64,000 nt of DNA from Caldifarciminota bacterium (GTDB lineage: Bacteria; Hydrothermota; Tepidihabitantia; SM23-42): NCBI GenBank assembly GCA_020343595.1, contig CP070802.1:366643-430642 (forward strand). The letters are read 5' to 3'. Positions 19,587 to 28,582 of this stretch are shown piece after piece; the first letter of the stretch is position 1, and each line of letters starts with the position of its first letter. The notes beneath the pieces were generated by a model. That model worked only from the letters and a program-made list of their open reading frames with translations. It had not been told where the DNA came from and did not search any database. Both the position numbers and the translations under genes were made by a program.

Positions 19587-20252
19587 TTGTCTCGAGTATC
19601 GAACATAAAAGGAGCACGGGTTCTCGAAGTCGGTGCCGGCACAGGACGGGATGGTCTCAGGATGAGAGAACTTGGTGCTGATGTGTATCTGTTGGATTAT
19701 TCGAGGGAAAGTCTGCGTATAATCCGATTGCTGTCGGCAAACGACCCGGTGAAATTGATCCTTGGTGATGCTAGAAGATGTCCATTCGAAGATGGAACCT
19801 TCAATGTTGTCTTCCATCAAGGACTTCTCGAGCATTTTCGCTCACCATGGTGTCTATTGGCGGAGAATGCAAGGATATTGAAGAAGGGTGGATTGTTGAT
19901 AGCCGACGTTCCCCAGACCTTCCACATCTACACATTGATGAAACATTTGTTGATGAGCATTGGACTATGGTTCGGGGGTTGGGAGCGCCAGTTCACTCCA
20001 GGATCGCTGTCCGGTATGCTAAAGAAAATGCACTTCGAAATAATCGGCGTCTATGGTGATTGGTCGAGACCCGGCGTATTGTATAAGGTAGTGAGACAGT
20101 TACTAGCGAAGGTCGGGATTGTCTTGCCTATGTATCCAAGTTTCTTTGGTTCACTGACTGTGTGGTGGTACCGCCTTCAGTCCAGACTGAGAACAAAGCG
20201 GCTATTTCTCCACACAGTTCTCTCAATTGGTGTTATTGCCCGGAAGAAATAG
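19587..20252 (+). CDS. SAM-dependent methyltransferase (class I)
   Basis: From the first canonical start (TTG, 19587) the protein has 221 residues. It carries the SAM motif VLEVGAGTGRDGL, an acidic strand-2 end (VYLLDYS), LGDARRCPFEDGTFNVV and HQGLLEHF, as in Methyltransf_11 proteins. A hydrophobic stretch near residue 120 may be membrane-associated. The frame stays open and protein-like upstream to 19428, with a plausible native N-terminus VWDKFWSGKHPDTIYPP from about 19515, but no ATG, GTG or TTG exists there. Translation may begin at a non-canonical codon or arise by coupling with the preceding gene. The substrate is unknown. Confidence 0.8.
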   Translation: MSRVSNIKGARVLEVGAGTGRDGLRMRELGADVYLLDYSRESLRIIRLLSANDPVKLILGDARRCPFEDGTFNVVFHQGLLEHFRSPWCLLAENARILKKGGLLIADVPQTFHIYTLMKHLLMSIGLWFGGWERQFTPGSLSGMLKKMHFEIIGVYGDWSRPGVLYKVVRQLLAKVGIVLPMYPSFFGSLTVWWYRLQSRLRTKRLFLHTVLSIGVIARKK

Positions 20253-20254
20253 AT

Positions 20255-20818
20255 TTATTTTGGCAGATTCGTGAAGTGCGGCGTACCGTCTTTAGTGATA
20301 GAAAAGTAGACGGGGTTCTTCTTGCGTCCGCGTCCGTACCTGGAGAGTATGTAGTCGACATACTCCAAGGTGGCTGGAATTTGTGGAATTCGCTTCAGCC
20401 TACCCACCAGTCCCGGTCCGGCGTGGTATGCGGCAAGGGCAAGTTCAAGATCTTCGTCGAAGAGGCCGAGTAGATGGCTGAGATATTTGACTCCGCCTTT
20501 AATGTTCTCGCGGGGATTATAGGGGTCTTTCACGCCCAGACCGCGAGCTGTTGCAGGCATCAATTGCATTAGGCCGATCGCGCCACTTCGTGAAACCGCG
20601 CGTGGATTGAATTCGGATTCCTTACGGATCACTAACTTTATCAATTCAGGATCTACATCGTACAATTGACCGTAGTGTTTGATAATATGATCATACTCAT
20701 TGCAGACAAACTCGCGGCTGGGGACAGTTGACTGTTTGACTGAGGGAATGTTAGTGAAAAGAACATTTCCCGCCCTTGTAGTCGAAATTATCTGTCCGAG
20801 CAAAAGTAGTATTATCAT
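20255..20818 (-). CDS. Lytic transglycosylase (SLT domain)
   Basis: The 187-residue exported protein has a short signal peptide and a C-terminal SLT lysozyme-like domain. Glu in VIRKESEFNPRAVS is the catalytic acid. SGAIGLMQLMPATARGLGV and ALAAYHAGPG are the other family motifs. It cleaves the MurNAc-GlcNAc bond to form 1,6-anhydro ends. The C-terminus carries YFSITKDGTPHFTNLP, a short strand echoing the N-terminal VLFTNIP. The ATG follows a -10 box by 6 bases with no ribosome binding site, so it is probably leaderless. It converges with the methyltransferase at 2 bases. Confidence 0.92.
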   Translation of the reverse strand: MIILLLLGQIISTTRAGNVLFTNIPSVKQSTVPSREFVCNEYDHIIKHYGQLYDVDPELIKLVIRKESEFNPRAVSRSGAIGLMQLMPATARGLGVKDPYNPRENIKGGVKYLSHLLGLFDEDLELALAAYHAGPGLVGRLKRIPQIPATLEYVDYILSRYGRGRKKNPVYFSITKDGTPHFTNLPK

Positions 20819-20824
20819 TGGAGA

Positions 20825-20852
20825 ATATTACATAAGATTCGTATTTTGTCAA
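20825..20852 (-). promoter_or_regulatory. Promoter of the lytic transglycosylase gene
   Basis: On the minus strand, TTGACA (20847-20852), a 16-base spacer and TAATAT (20825-20830). The start codon follows 6 bases later. Confidence 0.75.
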
Positions 20853-21465
20853 GAGTTTTTTACGCTGGATGCTACTCACAAAACGCTATACGCTACATAC
20901 TACACACGAAACACATAAGACGTTAGTAGTGTTACCACAACAAACCGATTACGTAATCGTGCTTCGTACATCGTATTCGTATGACCTCCGCCTCCGCATT
21001 ACATTAGAAATCAGATTTCAGCGTTGCTCGGTTTCGAAAGGCGTTACGTTGTCGAAACTCGGCTTCGGTTTCGTACCGTAAGACGTAGCCTTTCGAGTCG
21101 AAACGGGCATCGTAACCGTTGAACGTTTGACCATTGTCGTACGTTGTACGGTGTAGCAGCCAGTATGGTCACTGGGTTTGGTCGTATGATACTAACCAAA
21201 AAACAAGAACATATAACCATATAGGCAGCTAAACCCAAGAACCAAGGACTATGTTCATTATCTGTTTTTGTAATTGAGATTTGAGTATTTGGATTTATTT
21301 GGTATTTGTTGTTTGTGATTTGGAATTTACAGGAACTGTCTTTCGGTGTTCGTAACGTAACCGCCAATCGATACCATTATCCGTTTCGTTTTTCGAAACC
21401 GGCAAACGAAAGACGATTAGTCGAACTACACTGGCCGCTAAAACCAACAACCTAAGACTGTGGGA
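20853..21465. repeat. Composite repeat region D2-B4-A3-C2
   Basis: The gap of about 610 bases between two minus-strand genes is built of repeats. D2 (20947-20980) matches 10138-10171. B4 is at 21062-21133, A3 at 21155-21230 and C2 at 21271-21338. From about 21221 to 21347 the sequence matches 44317-44443 almost base for base, which is the best-conserved repeat pair in the window. A further B-like fragment follows to about 21400. No gene is seen. Confidence 0.75.
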
Positions 21466-23124
21466 TTAGGTCTTGAGTCCCGTTACCTCGAAAACCTCAA
21501 CGGGACGGCTGATGTTTTTGAGTTCAACGGGTGGGAGTTGCTTGGCTTCAATGAATTCCTTTGTGCAGGCGTATGTCGACCGGCTGATGATTATCTGGCC
21601 TCTCTTTGCTACGTTCTCGAGCCGTGAAGCAAGGTTCACGGCCGTACCGACCACCGTATACTCCATGCGTTTAATGCTGCCAATGTTGCCAGCGATAACC
21701 TCGCCAGTGTGGATACCTATACCGATCTCGAAAACTTCAAGCATTGATGCATCTATCTTGTTACGCCATCGCTCCCTGAGTTCTTCGACGCGTTTTTTCA
21801 TGCCCAGAGCAGTTTTTATTGCGCGCAGAGCGTCGTCCGGATGTGCTACGGGCGCGCCAAAAATCGCCATGACACAGTCTCCGATGTACTTGTCCAGTGT
21901 TCCTTCATGAGCGAAAACTTCTTCTGACATGCTGCTCAAGAAGTCATTCAGGATTTCCACTGAGGTGATCGTTGGAATTCTTTCTGTTAGCGAGGTGAAT
22001 CCCCTTATATCGCTGAATAGAATCGTCGCTGTTCTGTCTTCACCCCCCAGGGCTACGGTTCTTTTATCCGACATGATCTCACTGACGACGCCGGGTGAAA
22101 AGAAACGCTGTAGGCGCTCGCGTATCCTTTCTTCCTCTTTTACTTTTTCGTATAACTGAGCATTCTCTATTGCGATTGCGGCCTGGTTGGAAAAGGAGGA
22201 CATGAAGTCGATATCATCACGGTCGAATTTCTTCTGGGCAACAGGGTTGTCAAGATAGATTACTCCGATCCTTTCATTCTCTTTTGAGATCAATGGCACG
22301 CACACAACCGAACCGATCGCGTAGCTGATGACGCTTTCCTGGGTCATGAATCTCTCATCCTTTGTTGCATCTTCGGTGTTGATCGATTTGGCTGTTTTGA
22401 ATGCTTGCCACGCAATGCTCTGGCTGATGTCGTGTGTCTTTTCCGGATCGAGAACACCGCCCATATTCCTTGCCACCTTGGCCTTCAGTGTATTTGATGC
22501 CTTGTCGTAAAGCATTATGAAACCGCGTCGTGCCTGCAATATCTTTATGGCAAGATCCATCAACAGGTTTAGCAGGACGTTGAGGTCGAACACGAAATTT
22601 ATTATCTTACCGACCTCGCATAGCGTTGAGGCGATCTCTTTAATCTTTTCCACCTCGGCAAGATTTTCCTCGTACTGTTTGAAATGGCTTTCAATTTCGC
22701 TGAGCGTTCTGAGGATATTGTCCTCGCCAGTACTTTCACGGATCGCCTTCCTTATCGAATCGATCTTTGCTGGAACGTCGATCTTTGCACCGATTAGACG
22801 TGCCGGTTTTCTCGGACTCGGTACCTGGTCCAGTTTGTTCTCATCGACAAAGGTTACGACCGTATTGCCAAGCTGGATCTCATCGCCGTAATCCAGCCTC
22901 GTTTCCGTTACGCGGGCACCGTTGACAAATGTGCCGTATCTGCTGTGCTCGTCCCGTATGTAGTAGAATACCCCTCTTTTCTCGACGGCAGCGTGTTTAC
23001 GCGACACGTAGATATCTTCGAGTACGATGTCATTATCACCGCGGCGCCCGAGGGTTATGCACGGTTTTTCAAGTTTGACTACTTGTGTGTCATCTTCTGC
23101 CCTGTGTACGAAAAAAGTCGCCAT
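21466..23124 (-). CDS. FHA-GAF-adenylate/guanylate cyclase
   Basis: This is a 552-residue soluble sensor enzyme. An N-terminal FHA domain (residues 20-90: LGRRGDNDIVLEDIYVSRKHA, YGTFVNG) would bind phosphothreonine. A GAF domain follows (about 165-330), then a short coiled linker. The class III nucleotidyl cyclase domain begins near 360 with TATILFSDIRGFTSLTERI; YIGDCVMAIFGAP supplies the second metal-binding Asp. Whether it makes cAMP or cGMP is not decided. It is the last gene of an operon headed by a Ser/Thr kinase, which makes the FHA domain a likely receiver of kinase signals. Confidence 0.92.
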   Translation of the reverse strand: MATFFVHRAEDDTQVVKLEKPCITLGRRGDNDIVLEDIYVSRKHAAVEKRGVFYYIRDEHSRYGTFVNGARVTETRLDYGDEIQLGNTVVTFVDENKLDQVPSPRKPARLIGAKIDVPAKIDSIRKAIRESTGEDNILRTLSEIESHFKQYEENLAEVEKIKEIASTLCEVGKIINFVFDLNVLLNLLMDLAIKILQARRGFIMLYDKASNTLKAKVARNMGGVLDPEKTHDISQSIAWQAFKTAKSINTEDATKDERFMTQESVISYAIGSVVCVPLISKENERIGVIYLDNPVAQKKFDRDDIDFMSSFSNQAAIAIENAQLYEKVKEEERIRERLQRFFSPGVVSEIMSDKRTVALGGEDRTATILFSDIRGFTSLTERIPTITSVEILNDFLSSMSEEVFAHEGTLDKYIGDCVMAIFGAPVAHPDDALRAIKTALGMKKRVEELRERWRNKIDASMLEVFEIGIGIHTGEVIAGNIGSIKRMEYTVVGTAVNLASRLENVAKRGQIIISRSTYACTKEFIEAKQLPPVELKNISRPVEVFEVTGLKT

Positions 23125-23154
23125 TTGCCACGCTTTACATGTCAGTACGTTTGA

Positions 23155-24087
23155 TTACGGAACGACATAGACGTCATCGAAGTTTGCACTAGCTTCTGCA
23201 AGGGGATCGTCCGATCTCAGCCATAATCCGGCGACTCCTGCAAGCAAAGGAGATGACGTATCATTGACCTGGAATAATTCTTCGAAGTTCAAATAGACTG
23301 TTATCGTACCGCCGTACAGATAAGCAGAGAGATAGTACCACATATCTGCCGCAAAACTCAGTGTGTCGACAATGCCCATTGGCAGAGGGCTGCCGTCGCG
23401 CACCTTCACGAGCGAAAGCGAACTGGCGGTAAACTGGACGAGGTAGTAATTATTGTGATCCTGATGCCTCAGGGCGATCCCGGTTCTCCATGACGAAGCA
23501 GATGAACCGAGCACCTTGATGTTAGCACCGAACCAGAAATCAGTGAGGGTATCTCTCAGAACGGACAGGGCGTAAAACGTGCTCATTGGGTCGCTTACGG
23601 CACCATACACCATCGGTATCGAGTGTTGGCCAGGTTCACCTTGATCTTCTTGTATTTGCCAGGTACCAAACAACTGGCGGAAACCAAAAGGTTCCGCGGT
23701 GCCGGATTGTTCATTTTCGAAATTGAAATATAGTTCCTCGAAATAGAGGTTGAATGTATCATTATGGGTGTAGGATTTTATTTCAACATCTTCGAAGGTC
23801 AAGGTATTGTAGTACTCGGCCTCGCCAACCACTGTGTAGAGACCCGGATCGACCTCGGCGAACTCATAGTTGCCCTGGAAATCGGTTTGCGTAGTATAGT
23901 CATCGATATCTCCGATTCTCAGCTTGACCGTGGCGCCTTCAAGGAAATCACCGTTGTGATCGTAAGCCGTGCCGGCGAGATATCCTTTATCCGGGTTGTT
24001 CGGGTCATAGGGGTTGTTACGCGGCGGCTCAAGACACGCCAGCGTGACAAGGAGCACTATGCATGCCGCAATTGATAGTCGTCCCAT
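23155..24087 (-). CDS. Lipoprotein with carboxypeptidase-regulatory-like domain
   Basis: The 310-residue protein has a signal peptide ending in the lipobox VTLAC, with Cys18 the likely lipidated residue, then an NNPYDPNNPDKG linker. Residues 35-110 form a CarboxypepD_reg-like beta domain (LAGTAYDHNGDFLEGATVKL, TQTDFQGNYEFAEVDPG). The remaining 190 residues look like a concanavalin/LamG-type beta sandwich (WRTGIALRHQDHNNYYLVQF). GGAGG-type ribosome binding sequence precedes the ATG. It lies between the TPR protein and the cyclase. Its ligand is unknown, but a carbohydrate- or protein-binding surface role is plausible. Confidence 0.8.
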   Translation of the reverse strand: MGRLSIAACIVLLVTLACLEPPRNNPYDPNNPDKGYLAGTAYDHNGDFLEGATVKLRIGDIDDYTTQTDFQGNYEFAEVDPGLYTVVGEAEYYNTLTFEDVEIKSYTHNDTFNLYFEELYFNFENEQSGTAEPFGFRQLFGTWQIQEDQGEPGQHSIPMVYGAVSDPMSTFYALSVLRDTLTDFWFGANIKVLGSSASSWRTGIALRHQDHNNYYLVQFTASSLSLVKVRDGSPLPMGIVDTLSFAADMWYYLSAYLYGGTITVYLNFEELFQVNDTSSPLLAGVAGLWLRSDDPLAEASANFDDVYVVP

Positions 24088-24098
24088 TTTTTCCTCCG

Positions 24099-24923
24099 TT
24101 AGAACTTAAAGTTGTAACCGATACGCACCCGTTCGCTATCGAATGCGCAGATCAGCCCACGTTTGGATTCAAGCAGCGAGGTTCTGATAGATGGTTTGTG
24201 AAAGATGATATCATAAAGATTGTAAACATGCACGCCGACAAAGAGGAGCGCGTTTATCAGGGTAATATTATGCCATAACTTGTATTCTGCGTAGGCATCA
24301 TCAAATTCGGTCGATGGCTGGGTCCAATAGAGGTCATCATACACTTCTTTCTTATTTTCTCTTATTATTGCCGAGCCGAGCGTGCTGACGAGGGTAACAC
24401 CGTAGGCGATCATAAGTTTTGTGCCCTTGCTCTTCTCGCCGCGATATATCTGCCCCCAGCCGGCAACACAGCAGGAACGTATCGTTGCATCGAAGCCGCT
24501 GATTTCTTCCTTAGGTGGGGTGAAAGGCTCAGTCGGTTCTGCTGGCGGTGCGGTGTCCATCTCGGCTTTTGCTTCCTCGAACACCTTTATTATCTTGGGA
24601 GAGACCGTGGCGGCGTCCAGTTCCATTTCGGGGTCGAGGGCTAGGGCTTTTTTGAATTGGACCTTTGCCGTTGTATGATCTCCGAAGGCAACGTAACTGA
24701 AAGCCAGGTACTTGTAAGCTTCAACCTGGTCGGCATGTTTCAACTGTTTGAGGTAGCGGAGTGCACTTTCCAACTCTTTTATTGCAGATTCATACTCGCC
24801 CGTATAGTAGTAATCCTTTGCCTTATTAAGCATGGTCTCAAGCGAATCCTCGGTGACCGCTTGCGAGAATCCAATCTGTATCATCAGGCAAGTGAGAAGT
24901 ACTAGCTTGGTTGTCTTTATCAT
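24099..24923 (-). CDS. Exported TPR protein with DUF5683-like C-terminal region
   Basis: The 274-residue protein has a cleavable signal peptide ending near GFSQA. Tetratricopeptide-like helices span residues 28-105 (AKDYYYTGEYESAIKELESAL, KYLAFSYVAFGDHTTAKVQFKKALALDPE). A Pro-rich linker follows, then a membrane-proximal segment with CCVAGWGQIYRGEKSKG and two hydrophobic helices, resembling DUF5683. AAGGAGG precedes the ATG. It follows the kinase by 9 bases. Exact role unknown; it probably acts as a scaffold at the envelope. Confidence 0.8.
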   Translation of the reverse strand: MIKTTKLVLLTCLMIQIGFSQAVTEDSLETMLNKAKDYYYTGEYESAIKELESALRYLKQLKHADQVEAYKYLAFSYVAFGDHTTAKVQFKKALALDPEMELDAATVSPKIIKVFEEAKAEMDTAPPAEPTEPFTPPKEEISGFDATIRSCCVAGWGQIYRGEKSKGTKLMIAYGVTLVSTLGSAIIRENKKEVYDDLYWTQPSTEFDDAYAEYKLWHNITLINALLFVGVHVYNLYDIIFHKPSIRTSLLESKRGLICAFDSERVRIGYNFKF

Positions 24924-24932
24924 GTCACCTCC

Positions 24933-27026
24933 TTATTTACGCTTTAGCGCAATGGATTTTCTTAACATCTTGTTTGCCTCGATGACAATCACTTCTTCGT
25001 GGGTAACGAAAGAAGGGTTAATTAACTTCAAAGTGTGTCTCCCAGCGGACAACTGGATAGGTTTGGCGATCGGTGTCGTTTCATAGAACTTTCCGTCAAT
25101 ATATACATCGGCCCACGGTCTTACGCTTATCTTCAGGCTGCCCGCGAACGGTTCGAGTTTGACGTCAAGCGAAACGGTTTGTCCGGGCCTAAAATTCACG
25201 GTTTTTTGCCATTTCTGGAAATTAGGATTCTCGAGTCGTATCCGATGGTTACCCGATGTAACCTCGATCGACCTGGCGAGCGGTGTTGTCTCGACATACT
25301 TACCATCTATGTATATCTTTGCCCAGGGATCGACGTTCACCCTGAAATACGATTTCTGGGTGGTGCGTCCTGCGTCTCGCTGCGATGTTCTGGTAAGATT
25401 CACCGTGGCCCTGGTTGTCTGTCCGGACTGTACGACCGGCCTGAACTCGTATGTTTGATAGCCGCTTCTGCTAACCTGGACGGTGTGTTGACCCACGGTG
25501 ATTTCATCTATCGTACACGGCGTCCGTGCGCCGGTGTTCTTACCGTCGATGGCAACCGCCGCACCGCTTGGTTGAGAAGTGATGGCAAGACTGCCATAAG
25601 ACAACTGCTCAACTTCCTGTATGAGCATTGCGCTCAGCGAAAGGGTATCGCCTTCCTTAACCTGAATATCGCGTTTGTATGGCCGGTAGCCGGGTTTTCT
25701 GACTTCAATTTTGTGTTGTCCGGCCGCTATACTGTCGAGCCGATATGGTGTAGTCAATTTCAAGTCGTTGTCGTCGAGATAAATGGCAGCCTGGGCCGGA
25801 GTGGATTCCAAAAAGATAGAACCGTAATTAATACCTCGTCTTCCGACTCCGTAATTCCTGAAAAATGCAACGGCAAGCACCACGACTATGAGCACCACAG
25901 CGGCAATCGCAGCTAACCCAATTGGAAATCTCCGCCTTCGTTCTGGTAACTCTTTACGGGCGGTTCTGGGGACAGTTTTTCGCTTTCGCCTCAGTTCTGA
26001 AAGATAGGTCTTCACATGCGCGTCCTCTGGATCGAGGTATTGGGCTTTTTCGAACTCTTGTATCGCATCTTCGATATTACCTTTGCCCAGAGTCATGTAA
26101 TGATGCCCGCGTTTTAGATGCTTGTCCTTTGCCTCGTGTAGCCTCTGTTCTGAGATACGAGCAGGCTCGGCAATGAATTCACCGATCTTCTTTGATGGCA
26201 CTTCAATCTTTTGCCTCCTGAAGTAGGCATATACATCGTCACTCACACTGCCAATATTCTGATACCTCTTATCGGCATCCTTCAGGAGCATTTTCTCTAT
26301 GATCCTGCTTATATCATCCGCAACGATTGGATTCGCATCAATCGGCCTGGGTGCCGGGATCGTCAGAATGGCATGAATGACTGATGAATAGCTCTCACCG
26401 CCAAACGGCTTGGTACCCGTTGTCATCTCGTAGACAACGACGCCCAGCGAGAAGATATCGGACCTGGTGTCAATTTTCTTACCGGCTGCCTGCTCAGGGG
26501 ACATGTATGCCGGGGTACCGACGATTGCTCCGGTTACGGTGATGGATGTAAGATCCTGGGCTTGAGCGAGGCCAAAATCCGTGATCTTGACTCTGCCTTC
26601 TTTGCTTAACAGGATGTTGGCAGGCTTTAGATCGCGGTGCACCACACCCTTTTGATGGGCGTGTTCGATACCCTGACAGATATCATAGACGATGGCCAGT
26701 GCAATATCATGGGGAATGAATTTGACGGAACTGATGAGGTCTTTCAGGCTCTTACCTTCAACATGTTCCATTGCGATATAATAAACCCCGGTTGCTTCAC
26801 CATAGCCCAGGATATCGATGATATTGTCATGTTTCAAACTGGCTGCTGCTTGTGCTTCCCTTTCGAAACGGGTTATGAAATCTTTGTCCTGGGCGAGGTG
26901 CCCATGTAGTATCTTGATTGCCACAGTGTTGCCGGTTCGGGTATCGATCGCTCGGTATATGGCGGCCATTCCACCGGTTGCGATAAGTTCTTTTGTTTCA
27001 TAATCTTTTATTGTGCGATTGATCAT
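24933..27026 (-). CDS. Membrane Ser/Thr protein kinase with extracytoplasmic PEGA repeats
   Basis: This 697-residue kinase is of the PknB/Stk type. Residues 10-270 hold the catalytic domain: [19 protein letters not shown] and DFGLAQ, with the APE-like [14 protein letters not shown]-like stretch and a basic juxtamembrane RRRR run precede one membrane segment near residue 375. Outside, four PEGA domains repeat ([36 protein letters not shown], two copies of WAxxYIDGKxxETTP). The promoter lies 11 bases upstream, with no ribosome binding site. It heads a four-gene operon with TPR, lipoprotein and FHA-GAF-cyclase genes. Confidence 0.93.
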   Translation of the reverse strand: MINRTIKDYETKELIATGGMAAIYRAIDTRTGNTVAIKILHGHLAQDKDFITRFEREAQAAASLKHDNIIDILGYGEATGVYYIAMEHVEGKSLKDLISSVKFIPHDIALAIVYDICQGIEHAHQKGVVHRDLKPANILLSKEGRVKITDFGLAQAQDLTSITVTGAIVGTPAYMSPEQAAGKKIDTRSDIFSLGVVVYEMTTGTKPFGGESYSSVIHAILTIPAPRPIDANPIVADDISRIIEKMLLKDADKRYQNIGSVSDDVYAYFRRQKIEVPSKKIGEFIAEPARISEQRLHEAKDKHLKRGHHYMTLGKGNIEDAIQEFEKAQYLDPEDAHVKTYLSELRRKRKTVPRTARKELPERRRRFPIGLAAIAAVVLIVVVLAVAFFRNYGVGRRGINYGSIFLESTPAQAAIYLDDNDLKLTTPYRLDSIAAGQHKIEVRKPGYRPYKRDIQVKEGDTLSLSAMLIQEVEQLSYGSLAITSQPSGAAVAIDGKNTGARTPCTIDEITVGQHTVQVSRSGYQTYEFRPVVQSGQTTRATVNLTRTSQRDAGRTTQKSYFRVNVDPWAKIYIDGKYVETTPLARSIEVTSGNHRIRLENPNFQKWQKTVNFRPGQTVSLDVKLEPFAGSLKISVRPWADVYIDGKFYETTPIAKPIQLSAGRHTLKLINPSFVTHEEVIVIEANKMLRKSIALKRK

Positions 27027-27037
27027 TTTCTAATGCA

Positions 27038-27065
27038 ATTATACAAATATTCATATTCACGTCAA
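27038..27065 (-). promoter_or_regulatory. Promoter of the kinase-TPR-lipoprotein-cyclase operon
   Basis: On the minus strand, TTGACG (27060-27065), a 16-base spacer and TATAAT (27038-27043). The kinase ATG lies 11 bases after the -10 box. It is divergent from the lemA promoter. Confidence 0.8.
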
Positions 27066-27089
27066 GTTTTAACGTATTTCATGCTTAAC

Positions 27090-27117
27090 TTGACAAATAT
27101 ATTTATTTGTGTAAGAT
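27090..27117 (+). promoter_or_regulatory. Promoter of the lemA operon
   Basis: TTGACA (27090-27095), a 16-base spacer and TAAGAT (27112-27117). The lemA ribosome binding site GGAGG is at 27126-27130. Confidence 0.78.
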
Positions 27118-27134
27118 TTAACAGTGGAGGTAAA

Positions 27135-27677
27135 ATGATATTGCTGATCATAATCATTGCGGCCATTGTGCTGGCGTTTATACTTATATATAACAGTCTC
27201 GTTGTGAAGAGAACGAGGGTCGATAATGGTTGGGCGCAGATCGATGTGCAATTGAAGCGACGTTATGACTTGATTCCGAACCTTGTCGAGACCGTGAAGG
27301 GCTATGCTGCGCACGAAAAAGAGGTGCTGGAAAAGGTCACTGAATTGCGTTCACGAGCGATGGGCGCGACCAGCCCCAAGGAAGCAGCAGAAGCGAATAA
27401 CATGCTGACGGCGACCCTGAAGAGCCTTTTTGCGGTGGCCGAGAATTACCCGCAGTTGAAGGCAAATGAGAATTTCATGAAATTACAGGAGGAATTGACC
27501 GCGACGGAGAACAAAATAGCCTTCGCTCGTCAGTTCTATAATGACGTCGTGATGGATTATAATGCGACGATTCAGAAGGTACCGCAGATGATAATCGCAT
27601 CGATGTTCAACTTTACTGCCCGCGAGTTCTTCGAAGCGCCTGCCGAGGAGAAAGAAGCGGTGCGGGTCAAGTTTTGA
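27135..27677 (+). CDS. lemA: LemA family protein
   Basis: The 180-residue protein has an N-terminal membrane segment ([18 protein letters not shown]) and then the helical LemA domain. [29 protein letters not shown] and the [13 protein letters not shown] motif are diagnostic. The ATG at 27135 lies 4 bases after GGAGG; an in-frame codon at 27033 lies inside the promoter and is rejected. LemA genes commonly sit next to HtpX-type peptidases, as here. The biochemical role is not established. Confidence 0.93.
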   Translation: MILLIIIIAAIVLAFILIYNSLVVKRTRVDNGWAQIDVQLKRRYDLIPNLVETVKGYAAHEKEVLEKVTELRSRAMGATSPKEAAEANNMLTATLKSLFAVAENYPQLKANENFMKLQEELTATENKIAFARQFYNDVVMDYNATIQKVPQMIIASMFNFTAREFFEAPAEEKEAVRVKF

Positions 27678-28582
27678 TGCGTGAGACACTATACGACCTA
27701 ATAGCGGCCAACAAACGCAAGACCTTTCTGTTTATCGTCATAACCAGCCTCTTTCTGGGCGCGCTGGGCTACGTCATCGTCCAGGTGCTGGATTGGGGGA
27801 TCGGCGGCTATATCATCTTCGCTGTCTTCATAATCGTCTACAACGTTGTCCTATACTACAATTCTGACAAAATAGCACTCAAAGCGACCGGATCGGTCCC
27901 GGCCGACCCGGATGAATTCAGGATGCTCCACAACATAGTTGAGGAGGTGTCTATTGCAGCCGGTACACCCAAACCGAAGGTCTATATTATGCCAAGTCCT
28001 GCTCCTAATGCATTCGCGACCGGACGGAATCCCCAGAACGCATCCATTGCCGTTACGACCGGGCTTCTTGAAATAATGAACCGTCAAGAATTACAGGGTG
28101 TTATCGCGCACGAAATGTCACATATCAGGAATTACGATATGTTGCTCATGACCGTGGTCGCTGCGATCGGCGGGCTTATCATCCTCCTTCGTGATTTTTT
28201 CTTGCGCTCCATGTTTTTGGGCGGGCGAAGGCGGAGCCGGCGCAGCGGCGGCCAGGCAGGTGTAGTCCTGTTGGTCGTCGGTTTGGTCCTGGCGATCATC
28301 GCTCCAATCTTCGTTGCTCTGATCAGGTCGGCCATTTCTAAGCAGCGTGAGTATCTGGCCGACGCATCCGGCGCTTACATCACACGGTACCCTCAGGGTT
28401 TGGCCCAGGCATTAGCCAAACTGCGCGATGCCGGGCAGAAGGTGAAACGCGCCTCTGATGCTAATGCTCATCTTTTCATCGCGAGCCCGTTCGGCAAAGA
28501 CCGGCTCGATGTAGCGAGCATGTTCGCAACTCATCCGCCGATCGATAAACGTATAGAAAGGTTGAACAGTCTCGTCATATGA
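27677..28582 (+). CDS. htpX: HtpX-like M48 membrane metallopeptidase
   Basis: The 301-residue integral membrane protease has two hydrophobic segments near the N-terminus (about 14-60) and two after the active site. The zinc motif is HEMSH within VIAHEMSHIRNYD, and the third ligand Glu lies in QREYLADASG. The basic linker GGRRRSRRSGG separates the later membrane segments. Family members degrade damaged membrane proteins. The start ATG overlaps the lemA stop (TGATG). Confidence 0.93.
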   Translation: MRETLYDLIAANKRKTFLFIVITSLFLGALGYVIVQVLDWGIGGYIIFAVFIIVYNVVLYYNSDKIALKATGSVPADPDEFRMLHNIVEEVSIAAGTPKPKVYIMPSPAPNAFATGRNPQNASIAVTTGLLEIMNRQELQGVIAHEMSHIRNYDMLLMTVVAAIGGLIILLRDFFLRSMFLGGRRRSRRSGGQAGVVLLVVGLVLAIIAPIFVALIRSAISKQREYLADASGAYITRYPQGLAQALAKLRDAGQKVKRASDANAHLFIASPFGKDRLDVASMFATHPPIDKRIERLNSLVI

